Source: Schizochytrium sp. TIO01 (lineage: Eukaryota > Sar > Bigyra > Thraustochytrida > Thraustochytriidae). From it: a stretch of 64,000 nucleotides of DNA. Under the pieces are notes generated by a model that had not been told where the DNA came from, did no database searches, and saw nothing but the letters and a program-made list of their open reading frames with translations. Position 1 is the first letter of the stretch; each line of letters starts with the position of its first letter. The stretch is taken from assembly GCA_004764695.1 (NCBI GenBank), contig SMSO01000031.1, positions 4,449,048-4,513,047 on the forward strand. The letters run 5' to 3'. Made by a program: the position numbers and the translations under genes. Below are positions 20,158-31,463 of the stretch, in pieces.

Positions 20158-22599
20158 GCCAACGTGAAGAAGCCTTTGGCATTGTCAGGCATTTGGGCTC
20201 TTCGAATGCAGCGATGAGCCAGCTTGAGAGATCTGGTCGAGCTTGCGCGAGAGCGAGCCAATGCGGCGACGGCGGTGGAGCAATCTCCAAGAACCATAGA
20301 TTAATTTCGAGAGCATGCATGATTCATGAAGCGCGATGAACCGATGATGGACTGGGAAGTTCAAGATTGAGAACACCAGCAAAGTCTCACGATCTGACGA
20401 GTTTCAGCCCCTACGAAGGCAGAAAAGGAAGCTTTGCAGCCTAAATGAAACCCGAACGAATCGAAGGACTTGAAGGAAATTAATCATCATCGATACAAAT
20501 TCCTACACCTCACTTGCTTACATAATGCCAGGGCTTCGTGGGTTTACGCTCCGGGCCCCTCAAGTCCTAGCACTACCTATCTAGGTGCTATTGCTTTTGT
20601 TAACTTTACTGCTACTAGGATTGCTTGCTCTCTTGTCTTTCCAGCCATTGTAATCATTTAAGGTCATTCTTCTTACATATGTTTTAGCACGTAGGTACAT
20701 AAGCCGTGAAATCGAGATTACTACTCAACTCGGAGGTCTTGGGGCTGACAGAACTTGACAGACAAGAAATGGTTGTGAATCATGGTCCACGAGCAACGGT
20801 GATCGGAGCTCTGTTCTGATAAGTGGCCTGGCCTCCACGCTACGCTCCCCAGGTGAGTCAACTTCGAACTTCGAAGAGCGACATAGGTCTCCGAACTCCA
20901 AGATGGCGACGGCAGTTTCCAAAGTTGACGGCGCTCGCTGTCTACTTCTGAAGTTTCGCCGACCAGCCATACCGATACCTCCGATCTTTTATTATAACTC
21001 CGACTCCATCCTTCAGAGGGCCTAGTGTCGCGCTTACTTCCTGTCTACGACCAAGCCTTGCCGAGGTCATTGAGCACCACCGCACCTGCTGCTAGTAGTT
21101 ATGCAGGCGTCAATCCAGGTGTCAATCCTTTCTTTGCCTTTGTTGTTTTATTTCTTTGAGCAACTCTTGTTTGTGAATTCAGGTTTCAAGTGGGTTAGGC
21201 AGGCCTACATCTCAAAAACAAATAAATATCGTATCGTCATATCATGATCGTGATCGTGAATGAATTTATGAATAAAAATTTTGTTACAAGTGTAAACCTT
21301 TAATTTTTAATTATTATAATAACCATCATCATCATCGTCATCTTCATCATAGTGATCATGAAATAAGGAGAAGAAGAGAAAGGAGATGCGGCCATGTAGT
21401 ACTAAAAAGGAACTCTGTGGATTGATCAACTTTGAAGAGGCCTCGGCCTTCTGCTTACCTTTGGCGTGGGATGCAGCAGTGAAGTCTCACAAACGAAGTA
21501 AAGACTGCGACTGATTGAGGACGACGTGGTGGTGGTTGCAGTTTATCTGGGCGATACCGTATAGACGACCATTGCGTAAATGAAGTGGGCGACGACGGAG
21601 TTCCTCAAGTTGAGATTGTTTCTGGCAGTGGGACTTTGGTTAGTTTCGTTTACTTTGCGAATCACCGCTGAAGATTGATTGATTATAAACAGAGCACATC
21701 TTGTTGTAGCAGCACACGATGGTGTACCAGACCTAAGTGAAGCTGGGCAGCTAGCTGGCCATGCAATGAATGCCTCGAGCTCAAGGCGAAGTCCAAGCTA
21801 CTAGACTGACTGCCTGACTGTCTGATTAATATTCATGATTCTCACTCATGGTTCTTGTTCATTCGTATTCACGGTTCTCATTCTGGACAGAAGATTGTGT
21901 AATACATCCTGAGTTGGCGAAGAGGCGAAGCATCTGCAGGAGAAGGGAGACAAACTGCAGTCCCGGCGAGGGATCCTCTTACCAATGAATGACAAACTGG
22001 CACGCAAGGTGTCCATGAAACACGGCATTCAGCAAAGCCACCCCGGCTGCACTAGTGGGCACCTAGGTGGGTACTACCTAGCTGCACAAGACAAGATTGG
22101 TTTGCGTTTACACAAACCATCCTTGGAGTTGAGGCGAGATCTTCGCGCTGAGGCTGGCCACCGCTCGCCTTGATTCCTGCTAGACTAGCTGAGATGGGCC
22201 ACGTACCCTCTGGGTTTCCGTGTATCAAGTTCAAGCTGCGTTGTGACATATTGTGTGGTGGCTTCGAGTTTTATTGACTGCAAGTGTCTAGATTCCGTGA
22301 GCACTACCTGGGAGGCAGTGCTTGATTTTATGGGCTTTTGACTGCCTCTGAAAGTGAGAGTGAGTGATTGATTGATCTTGTCTAGCTAGTGCTTAGGTAC
22401 AACCTACTACCTCACAGAGTGACAGCGAAAAATCGAATAGAAGATTGAAATGACTGATCATCGGAGGATGTTGATCATAGCATGCTTATTGATGGACCTC
22501 ATATTTGTCATGGCAGTGATCGGTACTGACACATAATAAGTTTGAAGCGCCGTATTGGTCCTTCTTCTTCGGGGAAGTGGAGCGGGTCTCCTGAGAGAT

Positions 22600-22838
22600 G
22601 AATTCATGTAAAGAATTGAAAGAAGTCTTGAAGACAGCCTCGTGATATCGTTGATGACGAATTCATGTAAAGAATTGACGGAAGTCTTTAAAAAAAAAGC
22701 CTCGTGATATCGTTGATGACAAATTCGTGTCAGAAATTGGCAGAAGTCTTAAAGAAAGCCTCGTGATATCGCTGATGACGAATTCATGTAAAGAGTTGAC
22801 AGAAGTCTTAAAAAAGAAAAACTCGCGATATCGTTGAT
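22600..22838 (+). repeat. Minisatellite, four copies of a 59-62 bp unit
   Basis: Copies run 22600-22658, 22659-22720, 22721-22779 and 22780-22838. Each starts with a GAATTCATG-like word, has an A-rich centre of variable length and ends with CTCGTGATATCGTTGATGA or a close variant. Copies 3 and 4 are the most diverged. I see no coding capacity. Confidence 0.92.
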
Positions 22839-23327
22839 CAGAGTCGTGCTTGCCTCATTAAAAATAATGCAAAAATAAACCTCTTTGCTTGTTTGTTGCA
22901 GAAGCAGACCGAAGAGAGCGTCAAGGAGAAAGAAGCTTCTAGTATTTCGGTGGTCAAAGAAATGGTTAAAAAGTGTAGAGTCATTGTCAACAAGTGTCAT
23001 ATTCGCTGGGGCAACAAGAAGTCTCATTTAAAGCAAGGATATGAAACCAATAATATCAGAATTTAGGTAAGAAATTATCATAGCAAATGTTACGCGATGT
23101 TGGAATCTCCAATCGTTGCTGTGTTTAAAATAATACATTTAGGGTGCGCAACTTTCATCAACAAACAATATTTTAAAATTTTATGTATTGCAGAGTTAAT
23201 TGAATATACTCAATGCACGCCATATTTGAACTCAATCGAATGAAGATGCCGTGACTGCAGATCACTTAAGTCAATGAACTGAGTATTCCTCGCCTGCATT
23301 CTTATTGATTTGCCGATAAATATTTAA

Positions 23328-24314
23328 TCACTTTTGTTCACCAGGCTCTTCTTTGGGAATGAAAATACTACTGCGACGTTTTGACAAATCGCTATCTTTC
23401 CTCAAAAGGTATTTTATACGGTCTGCAATCTCTTTTTCGGTCCTTTGGAGAGAACCCAGGATGAGGTTTGCATTCCTTTCGTCCCCTACGTCTCTCCATT
23501 TGTAAGCACCCTTTAATATTGAATCTTCTAACTCGGTCCATGGTTTGGACGGTGTTGGCTTTTTCCGATCTGGATGGCTAGAATTGTTTTCTTTCCGAGT
23601 TTTACTGCTAGCTGATTTTGGCACTTTGACCTTGCTTTGGTCGAAATCAAAGTCCCCGTTGTCATCGTTCGAGTAGGACTGATCATCACTATCCACCAAC
23701 CTTTTCTTGCTTGCTAACTTTGACCCATGGTTTGCGCTACCCACATCTCCAGTGCCTGAGATATTGCTCTTTACAGTAGACGATTTGACTGAGGTTTTAG
23801 CCTTTTTCCTTGAACTTTGAGGTGTTTTGGGGAGGGCGGATGTTTTCCCACCATTCGCTTCCTTTCTTTTCGTTAGCGCTTTCACTAAAAGTAGGGAGTC
23901 TGCGGCTGCTTTGGAGGTCGTTTCTGGCATCTCCTGGCTTTGCTTTTGGCTCACAAAGGCCATTGGTCTACGTGTAGCCGGTGTTGACAAACAAAGGAAT
24001 GGTGCATCTTCCTTTGGGACCGCAAATGAAGTTGGGTCCACGCAGGACTGATGTTGAAGGCATTCTATAAGCCATTGCTCTCGAATAAGCAATACGTTTG
24101 TAGCCTTGGGCGGTGCGGATTGGTCGTGTTGAACATCTAGAGCATACGTCAAATTAGTATACCGATCCCAGCTTAGCGCTGCACTGTTTAAAGGAGGGAC
24201 CTTGAATTCATCGTCGCGAACCACAGCAGCCTGCTCCTTCTCAGCTCTTTGAATTAATCGGTTTGTTGAAGGCGCAGTTTTAGTCGGTACAATCAGCCTG
24301 ACGGACCTAAGCAT
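23328..24314 (-). CDS. BRCT-like plus Myb/SANT-like domain protein
   Basis: A 328-residue protein that is probably nuclear. Residues about 1-95 resemble a BRCT fold: a hydrophobic first strand (SVRLIV), a TNLTYALDV strand in the place of the THVL strand, and a C-terminal helix with REQWLIECLQHQ, the position of the conserved BRCT tryptophan. A Lys/Ser/Asp-rich linker with basic clusters follows. Near residues 255-310 a Myb/SANT-like helix set begins PWTELEDSILKGAYKW and ends RTEKEIADRIKYLL. BRCT followed by Myb is the arrangement of RAP1-type telomere proteins, but it also occurs in other chromatin factors. I see no clear C-terminal RCT domain. The ATG at 24314 opens the frame directly. Domain calls are by eye, and function is not established. 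Confidence 0.75.
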   Translation of the reverse strand: MLRSVRLIVPTKTAPSTNRLIQRAEKEQAAVVRDDEFKVPPLNSAALSWDRYTNLTYALDVQHDQSAPPKATNVLLIREQWLIECLQHQSCVDPTSFAVPKEDAPFLCLSTPATRRPMAFVSQKQSQEMPETTSKAAADSLLLVKALTKRKEANGGKTSALPKTPQSSRKKAKTSVKSSTVKSNISGTGDVGSANHGSKLASKKRLVDSDDQSYSNDDNGDFDFDQSKVKVPKSASSKTRKENNSSHPDRKKPTPSKPWTELEDSILKGAYKWRDVGDERNANLILGSLQRTEKEIADRIKYLLRKDSDLSKRRSSIFIPKEEPGEQK

Positions 24315-26135
24315 CTCTTTATTCTACGCGTGTGCGGCGGTGACGGCGCGTGGTCCTACTTTTGTAAAGGCGGCCAACGAGACTTGACCTAAAGTTATGA
24401 TGGTGGTTGAACAGACGATGAAGCGGCGAACTCCTTCTCTCAACCAAAATCTCAGTTCACAAGAATACTGAGGGTTGCGGCAACGCCACAGCCAATGCCT
24501 GGGGCCTAGCCAAGGTCTCCTACGCTCCAGAGAGCGCTTTGGCTCTGATTTGTCAAACTTGATAGAGAATGTGTAATGGTTTAGATAATTAGTTCGTTTT
24601 CATTTGGAAAAAAACTTGAATATAAATAATAATATAATAAATATAATACCTCAAGGTATAATCCAGCGTAACCGATTTACATTTTGCTGACTGATCATAC
24701 CAGGGTACTGTTGGCTTGGTAAATCTCAAGATGCGATGGCAAGAATTTAGGGAACGATCTGGCTAGTATTAGGCAATATAACAAGTGTATACAATGAGGC
24801 AAAAGAATTTGATGCAAGAGGTAGATTTTTTTTAAAAGCAAAGGGGATGACATCTTTGTTAAGAACACTCTAAAGCAATATACCTCAATATTAACTTTTC
24901 TTATACTAAATTTACCAATACACTGAAAGGAACCAATACATTTAAATCCGAAAAAATGGATGTAGCGTGTGCTAGATTAAATGTTTATAAACAAAAGAGA
25001 ACAGCACAAGTTTGAGAAAGACAGATGGCCAAAGAACCATAGCACCGGTATATTCAGATTGCTTGCTACCATGGATACTAAAGTATCCTTGCGTTGATTA
25101 ATAAAAAATAATTCCCCAAGTGCTGTTTGTCAGTACATACCAAAATTGTCTTCTTTAAAATGGCGCGTTTATTTGATTTACCTTAGACCATTTCATTGAT
25201 GCTTTTAACACCATTTGAATGAATACGCCGAGCTAGTAGGTACACTCTAGCTAGTGAATAGCTTGAGCTTTGCTGTTGAAGCATCTAAAGTTGAGTGTTT
25301 ATTTCGTCTACCTATTTATAGATTTGCTCTTGTATTGTTTATTCTTGCTTGAGTGGGGAGCGTTGAGACATTGACTCACAAGATGGCTAGGAATCTTGAA
25401 AAAGTCCTATAAGCTTGCAAGAAGTGACGACTGAGACAACTGAACCTATTTAAAAAGAAGAAGCTTGATTATATCCAAATACTTTTCTCAGCATAAGTAC
25501 GGTCTTACGCGACTCGCTCTTAATAGTCAGAAGCCATAAGTTCATGTTCTTAGTTTGGGTAAAAACTTAAGCAATAACATCACTCATTACTCTAATAGAG
25601 TGGACAATGCTGGTTGTACTACATATTTGACTATTTAGGTTTACCACCCTCTCTTGACTTTTCAAAACAACCGCTAGCACTCTCTGGATAGTCAGATGTA
25701 ATAAGTTGCATCACACTACTACTAGTAGTATTAACAGCATGGTACTAGTATTCCTTCCTGATGAACGCTGATTTAACAACTAATGATGTAGCACTACAGT
25801 TTTGACTAAGTGTGATATAGAATTAGCTTCACAATGCTCTCCCTATGTGCCCTGTCTGGGACTCTGGCACTCAGACTACACGCTGAAACTAATGCCAGCG
25901 AAAACTCAAAGAACTAAACTCTGAAAGAGCGACTTACATGTTTGAAGATCAGCCTGTGAAGCGCTCCAACCTGCTTGTCGGGTAAATATGCATAAAGCAG
26001 CGTAAAGGCGCTACAGTGCCAGCAAAACCTATTCATCAATTTTAATATCAAAAGATAGATATCCTATTCTCATTGGTTCTCCAAAGCATCAGTAAGTAGG
26101 GATTCACGAGACTTGCTGGATCAAATTTTGAAACT
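24315..26135. other. Divergent intergenic region
   Basis: This is 1.8 kb between two divergent genes. It is mostly AT-rich, without any open frame of note and without clear repeats, and should contain both promoters. Confidence 0.5.
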
Positions 26136-27263
26136 ATGTCGCTCCGCGAGCAGATTAGTGAAGGGGTCCGAGCTGTCGTAGCCGCTATGAAAAGAGAACC
26201 GTACTACAATCCTCAAGCAGGACCTCTTCCCAAGGATATGTGGTCGATTCAAAGCTTGGAGAAAGGTAAGGTTACTCTGAAGAAGGTCCCTGTACCAGTT
26301 CCCAAAGACGGCGAAGTCCTTGTCAAAGTTCACTATTCCCCTGTGCATCCGCACGATGTAAACTTCGCAATGAACTTTGTGAACTACGGCGATGAACCTA
26401 AACTTCCTCATGGAAATGGAACAGAAGGCAGCGGATTCATTGTCGCCTCGGGCGGAGGGATCATGGGTCACTATCATTCAAGAATGATGACAAAGGTATG
26501 TGCTCTAGCCTCGACCCCACAGGTCTGGTCAGAGTATGCAGTCACTAGTCTGGAGCAGACGATGCCTCTTGACGAGAAGATGAGCTTGAAAAAAGGCGCA
26601 GCTTGCCTTATCAATCCCCCCACTGCTGTGACGATGATCACGTTGGCTAAAGAGGGAGGGCACAAAGCATTGGTAATTTCCCCTGCAAGCTCTCAAGTTG
26701 GCCTGCAAACTGCTCGTGCAGCATCGAAATTTGGCTTGCAAACAGTCTGCATTGTACGTGGTGAAAAGAATGTCCAAAAAGTCAAGGAACAAGCTAATCA
26801 TCCAGAGGACTTGATTATTCGCAATGATGTCAGCACATTTCAAGAGGACCTGAAGAAGGCCATCGAAAAAACAGGTGCGACAATCTCCTTTGACGCAATT
26901 GCTGGCAAGCTATCAAGCCAGATTTACTCATGCATGCCAGAAACCTCAACCGTTTATTATTTTGGAAATATTGGAGGTGAGGGTGTCCCCGATGAGCTTC
27001 AGGGAAAAGAAGATGACCCCAAGAAACCGTTCATGCTGCTTCATGCGCCCCGATGGATGGAAAAGGTGCCCGGTCGGAAAAAGAAAATCTATGACGAGGT
27101 GTCTAAGTGGGTAGGAGGCGAGCTCTCAACGGAGTTTACTCAAGAGATTGAGCTAACGGACCAAACGCTTGTTGATACCATTAACGCTCTTGGGGAAAGT
27201 TATAAAAGTGGAAAAGTACTGATCAGAATGCCTGATTCAATGACGGCAACGCCTCACGAGTAG
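26136..27263 (+). CDS. Zinc-independent MDR reductase, MECR/quinone-oxidoreductase-like
   Basis: A 375-residue medium-chain dehydrogenase/reductase. The N-terminal GroES-like domain shows VLVKVHYSPVHPHDVN, where N/D replaces the zinc-ligand cysteine of alcohol dehydrogenases. The family word GTEGSGFIVASGGGI and the helix INPPTAVTMITLAKEGGHKA follow. The nucleotide-binding strand (LVISPASSQVGLQTA, about residues 177-193) has the AxSxxG-type turn of MECR and quinone oxidoreductases rather than GxGxxG. The protein probably reduces an enoyl-thioester or quinone with NAD(P)H; the exact substrate is not visible. It may act in mitochondrial fatty-acid synthesis if it is a true MECR, but no clear transit peptide is seen. 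It is followed by the AMT gene on the same strand after about 660 bases. Confidence 0.85.
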   Translation: MSLREQISEGVRAVVAAMKREPYYNPQAGPLPKDMWSIQSLEKGKVTLKKVPVPVPKDGEVLVKVHYSPVHPHDVNFAMNFVNYGDEPKLPHGNGTEGSGFIVASGGGIMGHYHSRMMTKVCALASTPQVWSEYAVTSLEQTMPLDEKMSLKKGAACLINPPTAVTMITLAKEGGHKALVISPASSQVGLQTARAASKFGLQTVCIVRGEKNVQKVKEQANHPEDLIIRNDVSTFQEDLKKAIEKTGATISFDAIAGKLSSQIYSCMPETSTVYYFGNIGGEGVPDELQGKEDDPKKPFMLLHAPRWMEKVPGRKKKIYDEVSKWVGGELSTEFTQEIELTDQTLVDTINALGESYKSGKVLIRMPDSMTATPHE

Positions 27264-27922
27264 ATTTTCTAACCTGGTTTACAAACAGGCCGATCCTAGA
27301 ACTTTATCATAATATGAAATTATATCTTCATCATAAACCTTACCATCTGTAGATTGAACCGCTTGGATGAATCGACGTTGGTTGCGTTCTCCGCATTTAC
27401 AATTGACTCTAATAGCAGTACGCGTCATCTCTAAGTTTCCCATATCCGTTAAACAATTTTGAGCCCATCTCACAGAAAGAGCAGGAAAAAGATAGAGAGG
27501 CTCCCGTGGTATAAACTGCTCTCATGAATCAGAACCACTGTAGCTGCAACAAAACGTTAACTAATTGCCAGGTGGCAGATGCCATGATAACACAGTGTCT
27601 TTAACCTTGAGTAACTTTAACTTCCCATAACTTGAAAGAGTGGGGAAGAAAAAATTAATAAACTATGATTAAATGATCTAGGAAATACTGTAACGGACCT
27701 TTTTAGTAGGCACTAGAACTTTCTAACCATCAGTTGGTACTTTTGCAACTAGTACACATGTCACGAATATTGTGTTCCCTATCACCCTTTTGCATTCATA
27801 GGAGAAACAGGCAAGAACGCATCTCTACCTTGTCTGAAAGGGTAAACAAACAGCTCGAGTGACATGATAGTCCCGAGCAAAACTCTATAGAAGCACGGTT
27901 GCTACCGCACGTGTGCTCGAGT
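27264..27922. other. Spacer and AMT promoter region
   Basis: This is 659 bases without a convincing gene. A 64-codon open frame on the minus strand (27279-27473) has no family resemblance. Confidence 0.45.
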
Positions 27923-29782
27923 ATGAGCGAGGATACCACGAATGAAGCATGTTCGCTTCACTCAAGCCTCGACACAATATGGCTTCTACTGAACGCTGTT
28001 CTCATCTTAACAATGTAGGTTGCTTCGCACAGAAAAACTCGATATCTGAATGAAGAACGTATCTAACAAGGTTCATTTCGATATCAATATATTTTCGGCG
28101 TTTACAGGCAAGGTGGATTTGCTCTCTTAGAAGCTGGTAGTATCCGCAGTCTAAACGCAGTCAATATTTTATTCAAAAATTATGCGGATCTTGCAGTGGG
28201 CGGGATTGCATATTGGATGACAGGGTACGGGATCGCCTATGGAGAAACCTATGAAGGTCTGATAGGCACAACAGGCTTTTTCCCCAGTGGGACCTTTGAT
28301 TTTGCCACCTGGTTTTTCCAGCTTTCCTTTGCTGCAACAGCTGCAACGATTGACTCTGGTGCTGTAGTGGAGAGAATGAAGCTCCCAGTATACATAGGCC
28401 TTTCATTTATGATCACGGCGTGGACCTATCCTGTTGTTTGCCACTGGGCATGGGGTGATGGATGGCTTAACAACATGAATTTCATTGACTTTGCGGGTAC
28501 TAGTGTCGTCCATACGCTTGGAGGAACCTCTGGGTTTTGGTGTACTTACCTTCTAGGACCTCGGCTTGGCATCTTGGGCAAGAAGGTCCCACCGGAGCTC
28601 GCTTTCACAGAAGAGCAAGTTCTTATTACCCATTCTGTCTTTCATGGCGACGCGGGAAACATTATTCTAGGAACTCTTATTCTTTTGATAGGATGGTATG
28701 GTTTTAATTGTGGAAGTACTGGTGGCGTCGAAGACCATTTGAACATCGTAGCAGGCCATGTGGCATTCACTACAACCTTGGGGGCTTGCTTTGGAGCAGT
28801 TGTTGGAAGTACATATTCTATATATCGAAAACAGTTTGCCCATCCAGGTGTTTGCAGTATGGGTCTTCTTGCTGGTCTTGTATCAATTACGAGTTCCCCA
28901 GATTACATATCTGGCTGGGGTGCAGCACTTGCTGGATCTATTGGATCTATTTTGTGTGTTGTAGTTCATGATAATCTTGGTCGATTCCGAATAGATGACC
29001 CCGTAGGTGTTATCGGTGTTCACTTTATTGCTGGATGTTGGGGAACTTTAGTTCCTGGATTTTTTTTGACTGATCAACCATGCAGGTCCGAGGCGCCTGC
29101 TCACTATGGCCTTTTCTATGGTGGGGGGTTTACGCAACTTGGGATTCAGCTCTTAGGGTTGATTAGTATTATTGCGTGGGCCAGTGTAAATACAATCATC
29201 TACTGGGTTGTCTTAGAACGCGTTTGCGGCGTGGAAATGCGTGTCTCTGCTTTGCAAGAAATAGTCGGCAATGATCTTGTTGAGCATGGCGTAGATTCGT
29301 TTGCGCGTATCAAGGCGATTCGCCAGTTTCAGGACATCATCATGAAAATGTCCTCTGACCCCAAGTCCTCTGGCTATTTTGCATCACCAGACTTTCAACA
29401 AACGTCAATCGCACCACGGGATTTCTCTGAGCAAATTAACACAACCCGCGATGAAACGGATACTTTTGATGAAAAACAACAATCAGGCAAATTAAAGCCA
29501 GCAGTTCAACCTCGAAGTCCAGCAGCCCCTGCAGGATATTTGTCTAAATATCGAGGTCCTGTTGGAAATGGGCCTGCTGCGATCGCCAAGGCCTTATTAG
29601 CTGCAGCAAACCATCAATCTTTCGAAAAGAATGATGGAGAAAGCGCAGCAGTTCATCCATCTTCTTTGCCACCATTACCAACTGCTGAAGGCTCTTCGTT
29701 TAAGATATCAAAAAGTGGCACATATGGAAGCGCTAAAAGAAGTATGCTGCTTAATGGTTTTGACAAGGAGGATGGCACATAA
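27923..29782 (+). CDS. AMT: Ammonium transporter, AMT/MEP family (two exons)
   Basis: Exons 27923-28014 and 28108-29782 give 588 residues. Exon 1 supplies MSEDTTNEACSLHSSLDTIW and the first membrane helix. The splice rebuilds LTMQGGFALLEAGSIRSLN, the AMT signature of helix 1-2, which confirms the junction. Later landmarks are IDFAGTSVVH (with the conserved Asp), GWYGFNCGS, and DDPVGVIGVHFIAGCWG with the second pore histidine. About eleven membrane helices are followed by a cytoplasmic tail (about residues 420-588) that is Ser/Pro/Ala-rich. The protein imports ammonium at the plasma membrane. In the first pore-histidine region, HGDAGNIILGT replaces the usual HxxxxxxLGT, so the histidine is one residue out of register. 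Starting at an internal methionine in exon 2 would remove helix 1. Confidence 0.95.
28015..28107 (+). other. Spliceosomal intron, AMT gene (93 nt, phase 2)
   Basis: The donor is GTAGGT and the acceptor TTTACAG. If the intron is retained, translation stops at once because the exon's last two bases plus G give ATG followed by TAG. Removal restores the conserved MQ-GFALLEAG block. Confidence 0.93.
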
Positions 29783-31463
29783 CAATGCTCTTGTAAATTG
29801 TCCGCCTTTGCTTTACTATAATTTTCTAAGTTATAAGTAGTACAATATATGCATATTTGGCTGCAAAGACTTATTCTCCCACAAAGATCTCTTAGATTCA
29901 AATTCTGTTCGCAAGCTGAGTGATTCATGTCTGGCTCTTGAAGCACAGATTAATGATGCATCGCAAAGTTTCCGTTCCGGATGGGTTCCTCACCGAACCA
30001 TTAACAGTAACTAAGGAATTATCGCGAAGAAGATCTAAATTGTCGTCATTGACCCTAGCGTAGCATTGGGATGGAGCTCGGTGATGTGCTCATCGAGCCC
30101 CGAGGCCGGTGTTAGTTGTAGAAAGAAAAGCACCAGCCATTGCACTCTCCTGAAACACTCTCTTCTGAACACATATTCTCCTAACAATCTCTTGTCATAG
30201 CACCGCATACAAACTGTTCCCTTGCCCGCGCTCGGGCGCAACAGACTGAATCTGAACGTTCCCTTCAACTTTGATTCTCGAAGTCAGCTTCCCAAGAACC
30301 TTGAAGAATCGTTCAAGACATTTCTCGAAACCATTCGCAGTCACTTTCGACCCTATCTCAGCAGTTCCGACTATTTCATGATATCCTCTCTTTTCCCAAT
30401 ACTACGACTTTTCCCGAATTCCTTATCACCAGCACACCGTGCTGGATGAACCCTTGACCGCCGCCTTCCAGGCCATCTTGCCGACGTTCCCCCAATGCGA
30501 TAGATGGGCCATATGGGGCGAACTAAGGCGTAATACATTGCTCAATCCACAGTGTAGTATCAGTTTCATCGCTTTTTAGAGTTGGTTTTTGCCAAGGTCT
30601 TCCTTCTTAAGCTAACCCATCTTCAGATTTTTCAAGGCGATGATTAACTGTGTGGCATTCTCGCGAGTCCAAGGCCGTTGTGGTCGATGCGGAGGATATC
30701 TCTATAACCCTCTCAAGACCTTGGATTGTGAACTGCAGATACGCAAGTCTTTTGTTGAAACTTCGTTATTATCGTCCCAAGGCAAAACAAACCTTTGTGT
30801 GGGATTGGATTAGCCTTTGATTTGAGTGTATGTATGCACTAAGCGTGAAACTTGTCTATTTAGAGAGGGGGGCCAGAACGCTCCGCAAACGCACCTGCCT
30901 GAGGCACCTTCCCTTCACCCAGGGCGCTGCGAACCTGTAGGCTGTGAGGCTTTAATGCCGCGAGACCCTGTAGTTCCACATTTTACTGCGCGACAGAGTG
31001 TCTTCAGAGTAGGTCCTGAGCGCAGAAGTTGTTGAGACTTTCTAGAGCAATTTTGCGCATTCCTAGCCATTCCTGTAGAGCACCCTAAGGAGTTCACACC
31101 CTCGAGAGCTTGGACTCCTATGGCACACGTAGAGTTACGACTAGGAGTTGGGATAGATAGCTCTGCTTTGCATTATTTGTTCTTCGACAAGAGCCAGGAC
31201 TGCGTAGAGCAAACCCAGAACTTGGCAGAACAGTGCAGCGCGCGACTCAGAAGGAGCTAGCAGCAGCAGCACGAGAAGAGGCGGCAGCATTGACATCATT
31301 TGAGGTGTAGAGCTTTGTAGACGGACAAGCGAACAAGACCGCCTTGGGCTGGCGGAAAAAGAGACTCGAGCAAACTTTGGGTAGCTTGTTTGTTTGATTT
31401 AGTGTCTCTAAATTTTCTTCTTCTGAGGTTTTTCCGCCCCTTCGGCAACAGCAACGGCGGAAG
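29783..31463. other. Intergenic region upstream of the RING gene
   Basis: This is 1.7 kb with only short unsupported open frames. The last 250 bases (from about 31200) are richer in GC and probably form the RING promoter and leader. Confidence 0.5.

Larger units (their letters stand above)
15397..23327. other. Gene-poor island 1, rich in tetranucleotide repeats
   Basis: This is 7.9 kb with no protein that I can recognise. Open frames here are short, mutually overlapping and largely made of repeats. It contains a long pyrimidine tract (16.14-17.06 kb), numerous 4-bp microsatellites, a 300-bp GTTT array, a four-copy 60-bp minisatellite (22.6-22.84 kb) and recurrent short inverted motifs centred on ACCTAGGT-like words. 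Non-coding RNA genes cannot be excluded by eye. Confidence 0.6.

Noticed and set aside
27279-27473. 64-codon minus-strand frame just after the MDR gene
   Set aside because: Composition is protein-like, but it is short, lies in the expected 3' UTR and has no homology I recognise.
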